Origin: Owenweeksia sp963758205
GTDB lineage: Bacteria > Bacteroidota > Bacteroidia > Flavobacteriales > Schleiferiaceae
Length of the DNA stretch: 64,000 bases
Assembly: GCA_963758205.1 (NCBI GenBank)
Contig: CAVWUM010000002.1
Location: 1,054,001 to 1,118,000 of the forward strand
Direction of reading: 5' to 3'
Below, in pieces: positions 17,301-25,624 of this stretch (its first letter is position 1; every line of letters starts with the position of its first letter). Below the pieces are notes generated by a model. That model worked only from the letters and a program-made list of their open reading frames with translations. It made no database searches and was not told the origin of the DNA. Made by a program: the position numbers and the translations under genes.

Positions 17301-19337
17301 TTTACGGATTTTACCTTGACCCGAAATAATCAGAAAATTGCCGTACAAAGCTTTAATGAAGAGGATAAGGAAAAGTTGAAACTGGCCTTCTCCAACTTTA
17401 ACCTTGAGGCACTCTTCTCCATATTAAATGCTGAAAGTAGCCCTGTAAGCGGTACCCTTGGCGGGAATATAGTACTTAATGACCTTACGGGAACTCCCGC
17501 CTTTGTAGCTGATGTTTCACTCAACAACCTTGGAGCCATGGGCAACCCTGTAGGCACTTTAAACCTTAAGGCCAATAACCGCACCGCCAATCAATATGTG
17601 GTGGATCTTTCATTAAAGGGGCAGGCGGTTGATCTGCAGCTTGATGGTAAGTATGCAGTTGAAAATGAAGACCAAAACCTTGACCTGACGCTGGATATAG
17701 CCAAAATAGATCTCTCATTGGTAGAGGCCTTTGCCCCTGATCAGCTTAGCAATACAAGCGGCTACCTTACGGCAGATTTTAAAGTAAACGGTCCGGCCTC
17801 CAAACCTGATTTTAATGGAAGCCTTTCCTTTAAGGATGTGGGCCTTACATCAGTATTTCTGGGCAGCGCCTTTACCCTGGGTGATGAAAAAATTACCGTT
17901 AATAATGATGATATTTCCCTGAATAAATTCACCGTAAGGGATGCTGAAAACAACCAACTGGTGCTGGATGGCAAAGTGGGTATAAAGGATATGCTGAACC
18001 CCACTTTTGACCTCAACCTCAAGGCCAACAAGTTTCAGGCGCTTAACTCAACCCGCGAGGATAATGAGCTGGTGTATGGCAAGGTGCTGCTAAACCTTGA
18101 TGTACAGGTAAAAGGCAATGCCACCCTCCCAAAAGTAAATGCCAAAGTAGGGCTGGTAAATGGTACAGAGCTAAGCTATATAGTGCCGGCTACGCAGGCG
18201 CAGATACAGGAGCGGCAGGGCATAGTGCGCTTTGCCAACATGAAGGATTCAACGGATATTATTTCAAATGAAGAGGTTTCCACCCAAAGCATCACCGGAC
18301 TTGATGTTACGGCTTACCTTAAGATTGACCCAAAAACCACCTTCAATATTATTATTGATGAGCAATCTGGCGATATGCTGACCATTACTGGCCAGGCCGA
18401 CCTGAACTACACCCTGAGCCCTAATGGTAATATGAACCTTAGCGGGGCTTATGAACTTGGCGATGGCAGCTACCAGCTGAATCTTTATGAACTGGTAAAA
18501 AAGAAGTTTGAGATAACACCCGGCAGCCGCATAGTATGGAGTGGTGACCCCATGGATGCTGAACTCAACCTCACCGCTATTTACCGGGTGGAGACCTCAG
18601 CTGCCGACCTGATGGCCTACCAGGCTACTTCGCAGGGGGCTACAGTTACCAAGTACAACCAACGGCTGCCCTTTGAGGTTTTGCTGAATATTGATGGTAC
18701 CATACAGCAACCCGAAGTATCATTTGGGTTGGATATGCCGGACAACAGTAAGGATGCACTGGGAGGTAGTGTGTACAGGCGGGTACAACAACTGGAGGAA
18801 GATGAATCAGAATTGAATAAACAGGTTTTTGCTCTTATTGTGTTTAACCGCTTTTTACCTACTGATGCCTCCGATGGCAGTGGGGGCGGTACAGAGCAAC
18901 TGGCCCGATCCAGCGTAAGCAAATTACTTAGTGGCCAGCTCAACAAACTTTCTGAAAAATATATAGAAGGTTTTGAGCTGAACTTTGATCTGGACAGCTA
19001 TGAAGATTACCAAACGGGATCACCAGAGCAACGCACGGATTTGAATGTAAGTCTTAAAAAATCACTTTTTGGAGACCGCGTGGTGGTGCAGGTGGGTAGC
19101 AGCGTGGGCATTGAAGGTGAAGAACGGAATAACGATATTATTGGCGACATCAGCCTTGAGTACCTCCTTACGGAAGAAGGGCAATACCGCCTTAAGGCTT
19201 TCCGCAAAAACCAGTTTCAGGATTTGGTGGAAGGACAGGTAACCATAACCGGGCTGGCTATTTTGTTTAATAAGGAGTTTGACACCTTTAAGGAATTGAT
19301 GGAAAAGCAGAAGGAGAAAAAGGAAGGTGAGGAATGA
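14373..19337 (+). CDS. tamB: Translocation and assembly module protein TamB
   Basis: 1654 residues, starting at TTG 14373 (no better start; the conserved N-terminus begins here). One N-terminal membrane anchor (WLGITLFVIIGLFIAIVLLI) is followed by a very long periplasmic beta-strand-rich body with repeated NL-x-L and LD/DG strand motifs, and the C-terminal DUF490 domain (NGTELSYIVPATQAQI, GQADLNYTLSPNGNMNLSGAYELGDGSYQL, YELVKKKFEITPGSRIVWSGDP, DAELNLTAIYRV). TamB spans the periplasm as a groove for outer-membrane protein assembly or phospholipid transfer together with a TamA-type barrel, encoded next. A Thr/Ser/Pro-rich low-complexity stretch at about residues 135-155 is unremarkable. Confidence 0.93.
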   Translation: MSTPKKIFLKIAKWLGITLFVIIGLFIAIVLLIRTEWAQNKIVDYATNFVSEKTGTRVDVERIFITFSGNVVVEGVYLEDQEQDTLVYFNSLEAGVGFKSLLNNHIAISRIDLDGLRANVSRSVDSTFNFDFIINAFASADTTPSATPADTSTSPPPTISVGPVNLTNIRITYLDSLSGMDANLRLGNLELSTDDLDMEKMRFELDDILLENTRIKVVQFFAPPPSEDTTSSPLPYIGFSGVALKNIEVSYQSVPDSLDARARIGDFSIGESELDLAVNDISVQSVKLLNSDIRLKLPAPAATDTTQTVAEADTAKPFEWPQWTVTLDELFLDKNHIIVDQGEGSATPGVFDPEHIGLRNFQLDLQDVYFKDKQASFDLENLALNERSGFILNKLAFETELNENELQLSNFQLLTANSQLNLQLSLGYPGIDSLLANPQNNARFGLAFGETSLSIKDAYYFADSLRYDTLIQSIEPYPLKLGGSISGSYKDIALNNFKADWLNSTGLSINGSVKNLPDTNNLKVDFNELTANTNATDLGLLLGRKNPEESLPGYVKLRSNISGNAANINAKFTVNTSDGHLKFDSNVNDILKTPAYKGLLEVDTLNIGKFAQNPDLQPVSLTLDFDGRGKELETLAVDAKLKFQQLLFRDYNYESLALNATIKDKNANVDLAFTDDNLDFDLKLDALLDSVQTVADITFDLRGADLKDLNLQANPMKVAALLKASFTGNADDFETRLSLKRAIVVQQDESYRLDSVFASLANSSSATDLKLNSEIISGELTANTSIQTLISSLQFYQKQMMGSDTTQADSTYKDLDMKANFVVANSPLISEVFVPDLQRLDTITLQMAFKPSDDILRVNLNAPDILYGESQVSNLFLDLDASRTTTNVQFGFGRVSSGPVNILNTKLNLNLEGGAGTASLNIKDAEEKDVFYTAVDISKAGQSTLLKVNLEKLILNYNAWNVPESNEIRIDPDLTRFTDFTLTRNNQKIAVQSFNEEDKEKLKLAFSNFNLEALFSILNAESSPVSGTLGGNIVLNDLTGTPAFVADVSLNNLGAMGNPVGTLNLKANNRTANQYVVDLSLKGQAVDLQLDGKYAVENEDQNLDLTLDIAKIDLSLVEAFAPDQLSNTSGYLTADFKVNGPASKPDFNGSLSFKDVGLTSVFLGSAFTLGDEKITVNNDDISLNKFTVRDAENNQLVLDGKVGIKDMLNPTFDLNLKANKFQALNSTREDNELVYGKVLLNLDVQVKGNATLPKVNAKVGLVNGTELSYIVPATQAQIQERQGIVRFANMKDSTDIISNEEVSTQSITGLDVTAYLKIDPKTTFNIIIDEQSGDMLTITGQADLNYTLSPNGNMNLSGAYELGDGSYQLNLYELVKKKFEITPGSRIVWSGDPMDAELNLTAIYRVETSAADLMAYQATSQGATVTKYNQRLPFEVLLNIDGTIQQPEVSFGLDMPDNSKDALGGSVYRRVQQLEEDESELNKQVFALIVFNRFLPTDASDGSGGGTEQLARSSVSKLLSGQLNKLSEKYIEGFELNFDLDSYEDYQTGSPEQRTDLNVSLKKSLFGDRVVVQVGSSVGIEGEERNNDIIGDISLEYLLTEEGQYRLKAFRKNQFQDLVEGQVTITGLAILFNKEFDTFKELMEKQKEKKEGEE

Positions 19338-19342
19338 TTGAA

Positions 19343-19420
19343 GGTTGTAAGGTTGTGAGGTAGAGGTTGTAAGGTTGTAAGGTTGTAAGGTTGTAAGGTT
19401 GTAAGGTTGTAAGGTTGTAA
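19343..19420 (+). repeat. 8-bp tandem repeat (GGTTGTAA) between tamB and tamL
   Basis: Seven perfect contiguous copies of GGTTGTAA occupy 19365-19420, preceded by one perfect copy (19343-19350), one variant GGTTGTGA (19351-19358) and a shortened unit (19359-19364). The array fills nearly the whole 96-base gap and ends 13 bases before the TTG start of tamL. Confidence 0.95.
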
Positions 19421-19433
19421 GGAAAATTAAATT

Positions 19434-20435
19434 TTGAAAGAGCACAGATACATATCTTTTGTACCAAAACTATTTTGGTTAAACGGCTTGATATTAATAG
19501 CCCTGCTTAGTTCATGCAATGTGATAAAGTATGTGCCGGCTGATGAAAAGCTATATACCGGTGCGGAGGTGGAAGTAAATGCCGATAAGAGCATCAAAGG
19601 TAAAAACCAACTTCAATATGAAATTGAGGATGTGGTGGAACCATCGCCCAATAAAACCATATTTGGGATACGTTACGGTTTGTACTTCCATTATAAATCG
19701 CAAAAGGAGGATGCCGGTAAAATCATTAAAAAACTGAATAAGCGCTTTGGCGAGGAGCCGGTTTACCTCAGCGATGTAAACACCCAGCGCACTGAGCAAA
19801 TCATTAACAACCGCTGTGAAAACACCGGATTTTTTTACTCGCAAATTGAGTCATCAATAAAAGAGGAAGAAAGAACTGCTTCCGCTAAATACGTGGTAAA
19901 CGTTTCTCAGCCTTATGTGCTCGAAACCTATGTTTACCAAAGGGATTCAACCGAAATTGACACGTTGATAGAAGCCTGCCTTAAGGATACCGAACTTACC
20001 CCGGGCACCCGTTTTGACACGGAAAAATTTAAGGCAGAACGCCAGCGCATTGATGACTTTTTGAAAAACCGGGGTTACTACCAGTTTAATGGAGAGTACC
20101 TGATTTTTACTTCTGACACCAATCAGTATGATACCCGCAGGTATGATTTGTACCTATCCTTTAAAAAAGTAGCCCCTGAGGAGGCCTTAAGGCCTTACCG
20201 CATAAGGGATGTAAAGGTTTTTCCAAACTACACGCTACAGCCAGCGGATTCAGCAGGAACTAGTCGACTCGTGCGGTTACCGTGGATAATATTGAGTTCA
20301 TACAGAACAAGCTGGTGTTTAAACCAAAAAGGTTACGGCCTTTTATCACCTTTGAGCCGGGCCTCCTCTACAATAAAAGACGAAATGATATTACCAGCAG
20401 GCGCCTTTCCTCAATTGGTACCTTTCAGTTGGTGA
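19434..20435 (+). CDS. tamL: TamL (TamA-like lipoprotein), N-terminal part; frame broken near 20265
   Basis: Starts at TTG 19434 with a lipoprotein signal: LIALLSSCNVIKYVP gives Cys at about residue 28, the mark of the Bacteroidota TamA-like lipoprotein TamL. The following POTRA-like periplasmic part includes DEKLYTGAEVEV, YLSDVNTQRTEQIINNRCENTGFFYS, and TRFDTEKFKAERQRIDDFLKNRGYYQF. The genuine frame holds through RIRDVKVFPNYTLQPADSAGT and is lost between about 20264 and 20281; the residues after that (to 20435) are out-of-frame translation. The remainder of the gene continues in another frame as the next entry. One lost base (or two gained) explains the shift. Confidence 0.85.
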   Translation: MKEHRYISFVPKLFWLNGLILIALLSSCNVIKYVPADEKLYTGAEVEVNADKSIKGKNQLQYEIEDVVEPSPNKTIFGIRYGLYFHYKSQKEDAGKIIKKLNKRFGEEPVYLSDVNTQRTEQIINNRCENTGFFYSQIESSIKEEERTASAKYVVNVSQPYVLETYVYQRDSTEIDTLIEACLKDTELTPGTRFDTEKFKAERQRIDDFLKNRGYYQFNGEYLIFTSDTNQYDTRRYDLYLSFKKVAPEEALRPYRIRDVKVFPNYTLQPADSAGTSRLVRLPWIILSSYRTSWCLNQKGYGLLSPLSRASSTIKDEMILPAGAFPQLVPFSW

Positions 20436-21760
20436 GTATACGGTATGATAGGAGCGATACTAACAACACCTCACCCGTGGGTGAGCTTGATGCGCGCATT
20501 TTTCTTACTCCTGCTAAGAAGCAAAGTGTACGGCTTGAGGTGCAGGGGGTAACCAAATCCAACAGTTTTGCCGGGCCGGGAATTATTGGCAGTTACCAAA
20601 ATAAAAACCTGTTTAAAGGCGGGGAAAGACTGGACATCTCCGGTAACATCAGCTACGAAACACAGATTGCCGGTGGGTCTGCCCGAAACCTCAGTAGCTT
20701 TGAGTTTAAGCTACTCAACAGCATCTCCTTTCCGCGGCTGATTGCTCCCTTCAGTATTAATCCGCAACGAGGCTACCTTATACCCAACACCAAATTTTCA
20801 TTGAATTACACCCTGCAGCAGCGGGCCAGGTACTACAACCTAAACTCCATACTGTTTTCGTATGGTTATAATTATAAATCCAACCGCTTTACCTATTGGG
20901 AGGTAAATCCCATATCTATAAACTATACACTGGTAAACCAGCAAACCACAGAGTTCAGGGAGATACTGGATAACAACCCTTTTTTAGCCCGCAGTTTTGA
21001 AGACCAGTTTATTGTAGGCGGAAACATGGTGTATCAGTACAGCGAACTTGGCGAAAAGGGGAAGAAAAACCGCTTTTATTTCAATTTTGGGTTGGATATA
21101 GCCGGTAACCTTCTTGGGTTGGGGCAGGATCTGGCGGAAGCCCCAAACCAGTTATTAGGCTTGCAATATGCGCGCTATGTAAAAGCTGACATAGACCTAA
21201 GGCACTATTTAAAGCTGTGGCGCAAGAGCCAGTTGGTAAGCCGTGTATTTGCCGGTGCCGGTTTTCCTTACGGTGATTCTCAGTCACTGCCTTTCGTTAA
21301 GCAATATTTTTCAGGAGGGCCAAACAGCCTGCGGGCTTTCAGGGTACGTTCGGTAGGCCCGGGTAGTTATAACCCACCTGATACCAGCGGTACACTTTCG
21401 TTTTTTGACCAATCCGGTGATATAAAACTTGAGGCTAATGTGGAGTTTCGCCACCCCATAGTGAGCCTGCTTAAAGGAGCCGTATTTATGGATGCCGGAA
21501 ATATCTGGCTGTGGAATGATAACCCTGCTATACCCGGAGGGCAGTTTAGCGAAAGCTGGAGACAGGAAATAGGGCTGGGCGTGGGCTACGGCTTACGTTT
21601 GGATATACAGTTTTTAATTATTCGGCTGGATGCCTCCATCCCACTGAGGTTTCCGTATGAAGAAAATGGCAGCCACTGGCAACAGGATTACGCCTTTGGG
21701 CAAAAGTCGTGGCGTAGGGATAACCTTATCTGGAACTTTGCCATAGGCTACCCATTTTAG
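20282..21760 (+). CDS. tamL: TamL, C-terminal POTRA/beta-barrel part after the frameshift
   Basis: Continuation of the preceding gene. The real frame is open from just after a TAG at 20261-20263; GTG 20282 is simply the first start-like codon. It holds the last POTRA-like segment (VDNIEFIQNKLVFKPKRLRPF, SRRLSSIGTFQLVSIRY) and the Omp85 16-strand barrel, with conserved AGAGFPYGDSQSLPFVKQYFSGG, NSLRAFRVRSVGPGSY, LEANVEFRHPI and the closing GLGVGYGLRLDIQFLIIRLDASIPLR and WNFAIGYPF (terminal Phe, as required for Omp85 recognition). Joined with the upstream part, the protein would be about 775 residues. Works with TamB in outer-membrane biogenesis. Confidence 0.88.
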   Translation: MDNIEFIQNKLVFKPKRLRPFITFEPGLLYNKRRNDITSRRLSSIGTFQLVSIRYDRSDTNNTSPVGELDARIFLTPAKKQSVRLEVQGVTKSNSFAGPGIIGSYQNKNLFKGGERLDISGNISYETQIAGGSARNLSSFEFKLLNSISFPRLIAPFSINPQRGYLIPNTKFSLNYTLQQRARYYNLNSILFSYGYNYKSNRFTYWEVNPISINYTLVNQQTTEFREILDNNPFLARSFEDQFIVGGNMVYQYSELGEKGKKNRFYFNFGLDIAGNLLGLGQDLAEAPNQLLGLQYARYVKADIDLRHYLKLWRKSQLVSRVFAGAGFPYGDSQSLPFVKQYFSGGPNSLRAFRVRSVGPGSYNPPDTSGTLSFFDQSGDIKLEANVEFRHPIVSLLKGAVFMDAGNIWLWNDNPAIPGGQFSESWRQEIGLGVGYGLRLDIQFLIIRLDASIPLRFPYEENGSHWQQDYAFGQKSWRRDNLIWNFAIGYPF

Positions 21761-21845
21761 TCACCTCCTGAGCTAAGTTGCTGATAATTAGATAAAGTAT
21801 TTTCAATCTCTTTTTCATTATCTGTTCATCGTATCTTTAAAAGAT

Positions 21846-21853
21846 TACCTTTG
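21846..21853 (+). promoter_or_regulatory. Putative -7 box of the RRM protein gene
   Basis: TACCTTTG matches the Bacteroidota TAnnTTTG -7 consensus and lies 26 bases upstream of ATG 21879. No good TTG -33 element was found at the expected spacing. Confidence 0.4.
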
Positions 21854-21878
21854 CACCTTAATTAATTTTTGTTTTTAG

Positions 21879-22211
21879 ATGAATATTTTTGTAGGAAGCC
21901 TTCCCTGGTCAACAGAGGAAGACGAATTAAGAGGTTCTTTCGAGAGCTATGGTGAAGTATCTTCAGTACGTATCATTACTGATAAATTCACCGGAAGAAG
22001 TAAAGGGTTTGGCTTCGTAGAGATGCCTGATGACGCTGCGGCTCAAAAGGCAATTGAAGAGCTTGACGGTTCTTCATTTGGTGGTAGAAACATCGTAGTT
22101 AACGAATCAAAACCAAAGCCAGAAGGCGAGCGCAGAGGCGGTGGTGGCGGTTTTAACCGTGGCGGTGGAAACCGTGGCGGTGGCGGTGGTTACAACCGTG
22201 ATCGTTACTAA
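21879..22211 (+). CDS. RRM-domain glycine-rich RNA-binding protein
   Basis: 110 residues. A single RNA recognition motif fills residues 1-78, with RNP2 NIFVGSLPW at 2-10 and RNP1 KGFGFVEM at 42-49, including the aromatic residues that stack on RNA bases. The tail (about 83-110) is Gly/Arg/Asn-rich (RRGGGGGFNRGGG type). Such small RRM proteins are abundant cytoplasmic RNA-binding proteins in Bacteroidota and cyanobacteria, often cold- or stress-regulated; the RNA targets are unknown. It has its own promoter-like box and terminator, so it is probably monocistronic. Confidence 0.95.
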   Translation: MNIFVGSLPWSTEEDELRGSFESYGEVSSVRIITDKFTGRSKGFGFVEMPDDAAAQKAIEELDGSSFGGRNIVVNESKPKPEGERRGGGGGFNRGGGNRGGGGGYNRDRY

Positions 22212-22238
22212 GAATCCGATAAAGATTTTTTGTTGTGA

Positions 22239-22270
22239 GAGGCTGTCTGAAAAGGCAGCCTCTTTTTTTT
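22239..22270 (+). terminator. Rho-independent terminator after the RRM gene
   Basis: GAGGCTGTC (22239-22247) pairs with GGCAGCCTC (22254-22262) around a TGAAAA loop, followed by eight T residues (22263-22270). It lies 28 bases past the stop codon. Confidence 0.9.
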
Positions 22271-22323
22271 ACCCATATACCGGCTTACCACTATTTTAGC
22301 TTCCATCATTAATTTGTAATTCA

Positions 22324-23424
22324 ATGCGCCTTTATCGATTCGCCATTCTGGCTATCCTGTCCATAGTGTCCCTGCTGTCAAAAGCACAGCTTAAGCCGGG
22401 TTTTAATAAAGAGGAATTGCTTGCCATGCTTACCCTCTCCTCCTACCAAATGGATACACCGTGGGTCAACATGAGTTTTGAATTGCCCAAAGGTCTCGAT
22501 CTGGTTTACCGCTCACCGGTTGTAGCACTTGATAACCGCTTTGACGTATGGAGAAATACGAAACAGAATTACGCCATTATTAATACCCGCGGAACTACAG
22601 GTACGCGCCCCAGCTGGCTCGAAAATTTTCATGCCGCCATGGTGCCGGCCACAGGTTCCATCCAATTATCAGATTCAGTAAACTTTGAATATAAATTGGC
22701 GGATAACCCCAGGGCAGCCGTGCATGTGGGCTGGTTAATTGCCATGGGAACAATGGCTCCTGATGTGGTTTCTCAAATAAAAAAGAACTATAAAAACGGC
22801 ATCAGGGACTTTTACCTTACGGGACACAGCCAGGGCGGTGGTATTACCTTTTTGCTTACCGCCTACTTATACCAACTTCAAAAGGCGGGACAGCTTCCGC
22901 AGGATATCCGCTTTAAAACCTACTGCACGGCCGGCCCTAAGCCTGGCAATCTGTATTTTGCCTATGATTATGAATATGCCACACGTGGCGGCTGGGCGTT
23001 TAACGTTGCCAATTCAATTGATTGGGTACCCGAAGTTCCATTCAGCATACAAACCGTAAACGACTTTAATAAGCTAAACCCCTTTACTAATGTAGATGAG
23101 GCTTTTAAAAATATGAAGTTCCCAATGAGCTTTATTTTAAAGCGCGTATATAAAAAGTTGAGCAAACATCCCGAAAAGGCCAAAAACAACTTTCAGAAAT
23201 ACCTGGGCGATAAGGCTGCCGAAATAATTATAAAACAGGATTTACCAGAATACAAGCAGCCGAAGTATTATGATAGCAACCACTACATGCGCTGCGGCCA
23301 GCAAATAGTGCTAATGCCCACTCCTGCTTACTACCAAATCCACCCTGATGACCCTGGAAATGTGTTTACACACCACATGCCGGCCGTATATCTTTTTTTA
23401 GCGAGAGAGATGGAGGGGTATTGA
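22324..23424 (+). CDS. Secreted lipase, class 3 family
   Basis: 366 residues with a signal peptide (FAILAILSIVSLLSKAQ). The alpha/beta hydrolase nucleophile motif YLTGHSQGG places the catalytic serine at residue 169; Asp233 in NSIDWVPEVP and His350 or His351 in the C-terminal HHMPAVYLF complete a likely triad in the class 3 (fungal-type) lipase order. No T9SS tail, so the product is likely periplasmic or outer-membrane associated. It hydrolyses an ester such as acylglycerol; the substrate is unknown. Stands alone after a terminator. Confidence 0.85.
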   Translation: MRLYRFAILAILSIVSLLSKAQLKPGFNKEELLAMLTLSSYQMDTPWVNMSFELPKGLDLVYRSPVVALDNRFDVWRNTKQNYAIINTRGTTGTRPSWLENFHAAMVPATGSIQLSDSVNFEYKLADNPRAAVHVGWLIAMGTMAPDVVSQIKKNYKNGIRDFYLTGHSQGGGITFLLTAYLYQLQKAGQLPQDIRFKTYCTAGPKPGNLYFAYDYEYATRGGWAFNVANSIDWVPEVPFSIQTVNDFNKLNPFTNVDEAFKNMKFPMSFILKRVYKKLSKHPEKAKNNFQKYLGDKAAEIIIKQDLPEYKQPKYYDSNHYMRCGQQIVLMPTPAYYQIHPDDPGNVFTHHMPAVYLFLAREMEGY

Positions 23425-23518
23425 AATAAGTGTGGGGTATGTGAAATAGAGTCAACTTTTTGGCTATGTTCTGTTTATCTAAACACACAATTGTCATCGG
23501 TTTTATTAACCTCGGTAT

Positions 23519-24817
23519 TTAATAATCTTCGATTCCGGTCTCAATTTCGCTAAAATGGGTTTGAGCAAGTTCAACTAAGAGATTCTTTACTCCCTCATCA
23601 GGGACATTGGTCTCATGAGCACAAAATTGATCTTCACTTACTTTCTCTATAATGAGTGATGCCCCATCTGTCATTAACAAATAGTCATAATGTTGATCAG
23701 AACAAATTTCTGTGCTATCGAGCACCACTGAAATTCTTTCGAACTCACGTAAGCTCAGAGTATCCTCACCTTCGACCAAAATGCCTTCAGACTGATAACC
23801 TCCCATACCGCTACCTACTTTCCAAATTATTTTACCTCCTGAATCACTTTTAATAATCCTTATTACAATCGGGTGGTCAAAACTTGGTAACCAACTAATT
23901 CTGTAGGTTAGTTGCTCAGCACTAGGATAGAGAATGGGCTCATTCAAAGAGTGTAAGTGTTCGGATAAAAAGTCAACAGATCCATAGGACGCAAAAAGCA
24001 TTTCATCAAACAAATCAGTGGATAGGTCATATTTCCAATCCTTCCCTAAATAACCGAAATACCACTCAGGAAAATAGTGGTTATTATAAAGGTTGGAGTC
24101 AAGTTGGTATTTACTCGAAACACCCAAATACTCGACTATTTGAGCGATTGGGATCTTAGCGATCTGATTATATGGCGAGTCTGAATTAGATAGCACCTTC
24201 AAATATTTTACTGCGCTATCTGCAGAATTACGATACACAGATTCCGGAATTTTAATTTGACTTCTTGTTTTTCGTAACGAGTCAATGGGAATACCACTTA
24301 ATTCAGCATGTATCTCGTCCCATTCATATTGTGATGCACTATCCAATTCCCATTTCCATCGTGTAGGAGGCTCTTTTTCAAAAGGCTTAATAAAGTCGCT
24401 GTAATAAGTATAGCTGAGGAAATAAGCGGCATCTGAATGAGTTTCAGTATAGCCAAGACACGATCGAAGTACTCGGAAATAATAAAAGTCGTAAATACTA
24501 TCTTCTGGAGCCATATGCCTTAGACCATAGGAAAGTGACAATATAACCTGAGGGTTTGGGTTAGGGATTGCTAAAATTGAATCGATGTAAGAGTAGGCCA
24601 TTTGATATTCTTCCAAATGTACATACGAATTAACTATATATTCATGCGCGTTCTGGTTTAAGGGGTCAATTTCAAGTATTCTTCGAGCTGTCGAAATTCT
24701 TTCCCCATATCCTTCCCCACTTGACATCCAACGAAGACTGTCAATTTTAATATCAAGGTCTTGAGCTACTATTGTTTTGGCTATAAAGCAAAGAAAAATT
24801 AATAGTCGACTCTTCAT
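23519..24817 (-). CDS. Secreted protein of unknown function, TPR-like N-terminal part
   Basis: The open frame extends to GTG 24838, but ATG 24817 gives the natural signal peptide (MKSRLLIFLCFIAKTIVAQ), leaving 432 residues. Helical repeats near the N-terminus (RRILEIDPLNQNAHEYIVN, EEYQMAYSYIDSILAI) look like TPRs. The centre is Tyr/Trp/Asp-rich, and the C-terminal ~130 residues include SGGKIIWKVGSGMGGYQSEG and DGASLIIEKVSEDQFCAHE strands. No family recognised and no T9SS tail. It follows the other unknown secreted gene (24944-25624) on the same strand and is AT-richer than neighbours. Confidence 0.7.
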   Translation of the reverse strand: MKSRLLIFLCFIAKTIVAQDLDIKIDSLRWMSSGEGYGERISTARRILEIDPLNQNAHEYIVNSYVHLEEYQMAYSYIDSILAIPNPNPQVILSLSYGLRHMAPEDSIYDFYYFRVLRSCLGYTETHSDAAYFLSYTYYSDFIKPFEKEPPTRWKWELDSASQYEWDEIHAELSGIPIDSLRKTRSQIKIPESVYRNSADSAVKYLKVLSNSDSPYNQIAKIPIAQIVEYLGVSSKYQLDSNLYNNHYFPEWYFGYLGKDWKYDLSTDLFDEMLFASYGSVDFLSEHLHSLNEPILYPSAEQLTYRISWLPSFDHPIVIRIIKSDSGGKIIWKVGSGMGGYQSEGILVEGEDTLSLREFERISVVLDSTEICSDQHYDYLLMTDGASLIIEKVSEDQFCAHETNVPDEGVKNLLVELAQTHFSEIETGIEDY

Positions 24818-24943
24818 TTCAACGGTATTAATAAACACAGGGCACCTTGGTTCGCGGTGTTGTAAAGAAACGGCATGTTTCTCCGTTTAACTCGGCTAAG
24901 CCAAGAAGCTGGGTTAAAGCCGCTTTGCGTTTTGTTGATTGGG

Positions 24944-25624
24944 CTAAGTTTTTTTCAGGTAATGCCATTGGTGAGTTAGTAGTGAAGAAGTCTTTAAATA
25001 GGACAAATCGTCTGATGTGATTTCTCGCCATGTTTCCGAATACTCAAGAACCTTGAATTTCATCAAGCTAGAGTCCACATCGCTGACTTTTAATATGACC
25101 AAACCGCCCTTAAGTCTAACATCTATGGCTAGTTGAACTTTGTGAAGATTACTTCTTTTAATTTTAAAACCTGTATTTGAATACAATGGCTCGTTTATAA
25201 AAATAGAATCAATGTCACTACCAATAGAGGTTATGCGACCATCTAAATTCGAGCTTTGATTCTCTAACATTTTACCCTTTGTATCAAATAGTTGACAGTC
25301 TATGAAGGGCAGTGCCACCCCGTTTTCATCGTGAAATTCTACCTCGGTATTCTTTGATGGCTCTTTGGAACAAACGCAGTCTATAATAGGTGGTTTAATA
25401 TTGATTATCACATAATCAGATATAGTTTGGTAATTACCAAAGCCTTCTCCGATCATCTTTCCACCACAATACTCCAGAATACTTAGTCCAAACTCTACTT
25501 TACCAGATTCAGGATAAAACTCCAAGTATTCCGTTTCAGAAGTATATCTACCTTCATCAAATTGAGATAGACCATCCCAATAAATGGTAAAAGAAAGAAG
25601 TAAAATTTTCAGATATATTGTCAT
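24944..25624 (-). CDS. Secreted protein of unknown function
   Basis: 226 residues beginning with a signal-like segment (YLKILLLSFTIYWDGLSQ). The mature part is beta-rich, with four cysteines (EYCGG, DCVCS and DCQLF) and a C-terminal region resembling a small two-strand repeat (KVQLAIDVRLKGGLVILKVSD). No family recognised. It precedes the TPR-like secreted gene by 126 bases, a gap containing a repeat-like open stretch, so the two may be one transcription unit. Reference members would have to be found by profile search. Confidence 0.65.
   Translation of the reverse strand: MTIYLKILLLSFTIYWDGLSQFDEGRYTSETEYLEFYPESGKVEFGLSILEYCGGKMIGEGFGNYQTISDYVIINIKPPIIDCVCSKEPSKNTEVEFHDENGVALPFIDCQLFDTKGKMLENQSSNLDGRITSIGSDIDSIFINEPLYSNTGFKIKRSNLHKVQLAIDVRLKGGLVILKVSDVDSSLMKFKVLEYSETWREITSDDLSYLKTSSLLTHQWHYLKKT

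Noticed and set aside
19343..19420. CRISPR-like array
   Set aside because: The 8-bp units are contiguous without spacers, so it is a simple tandem repeat.
20255..20285. Programmed frameshifting in tamL
   Set aside because: No slippery heptamer or pseudoknot evident; TamL proteins elsewhere are single-frame.
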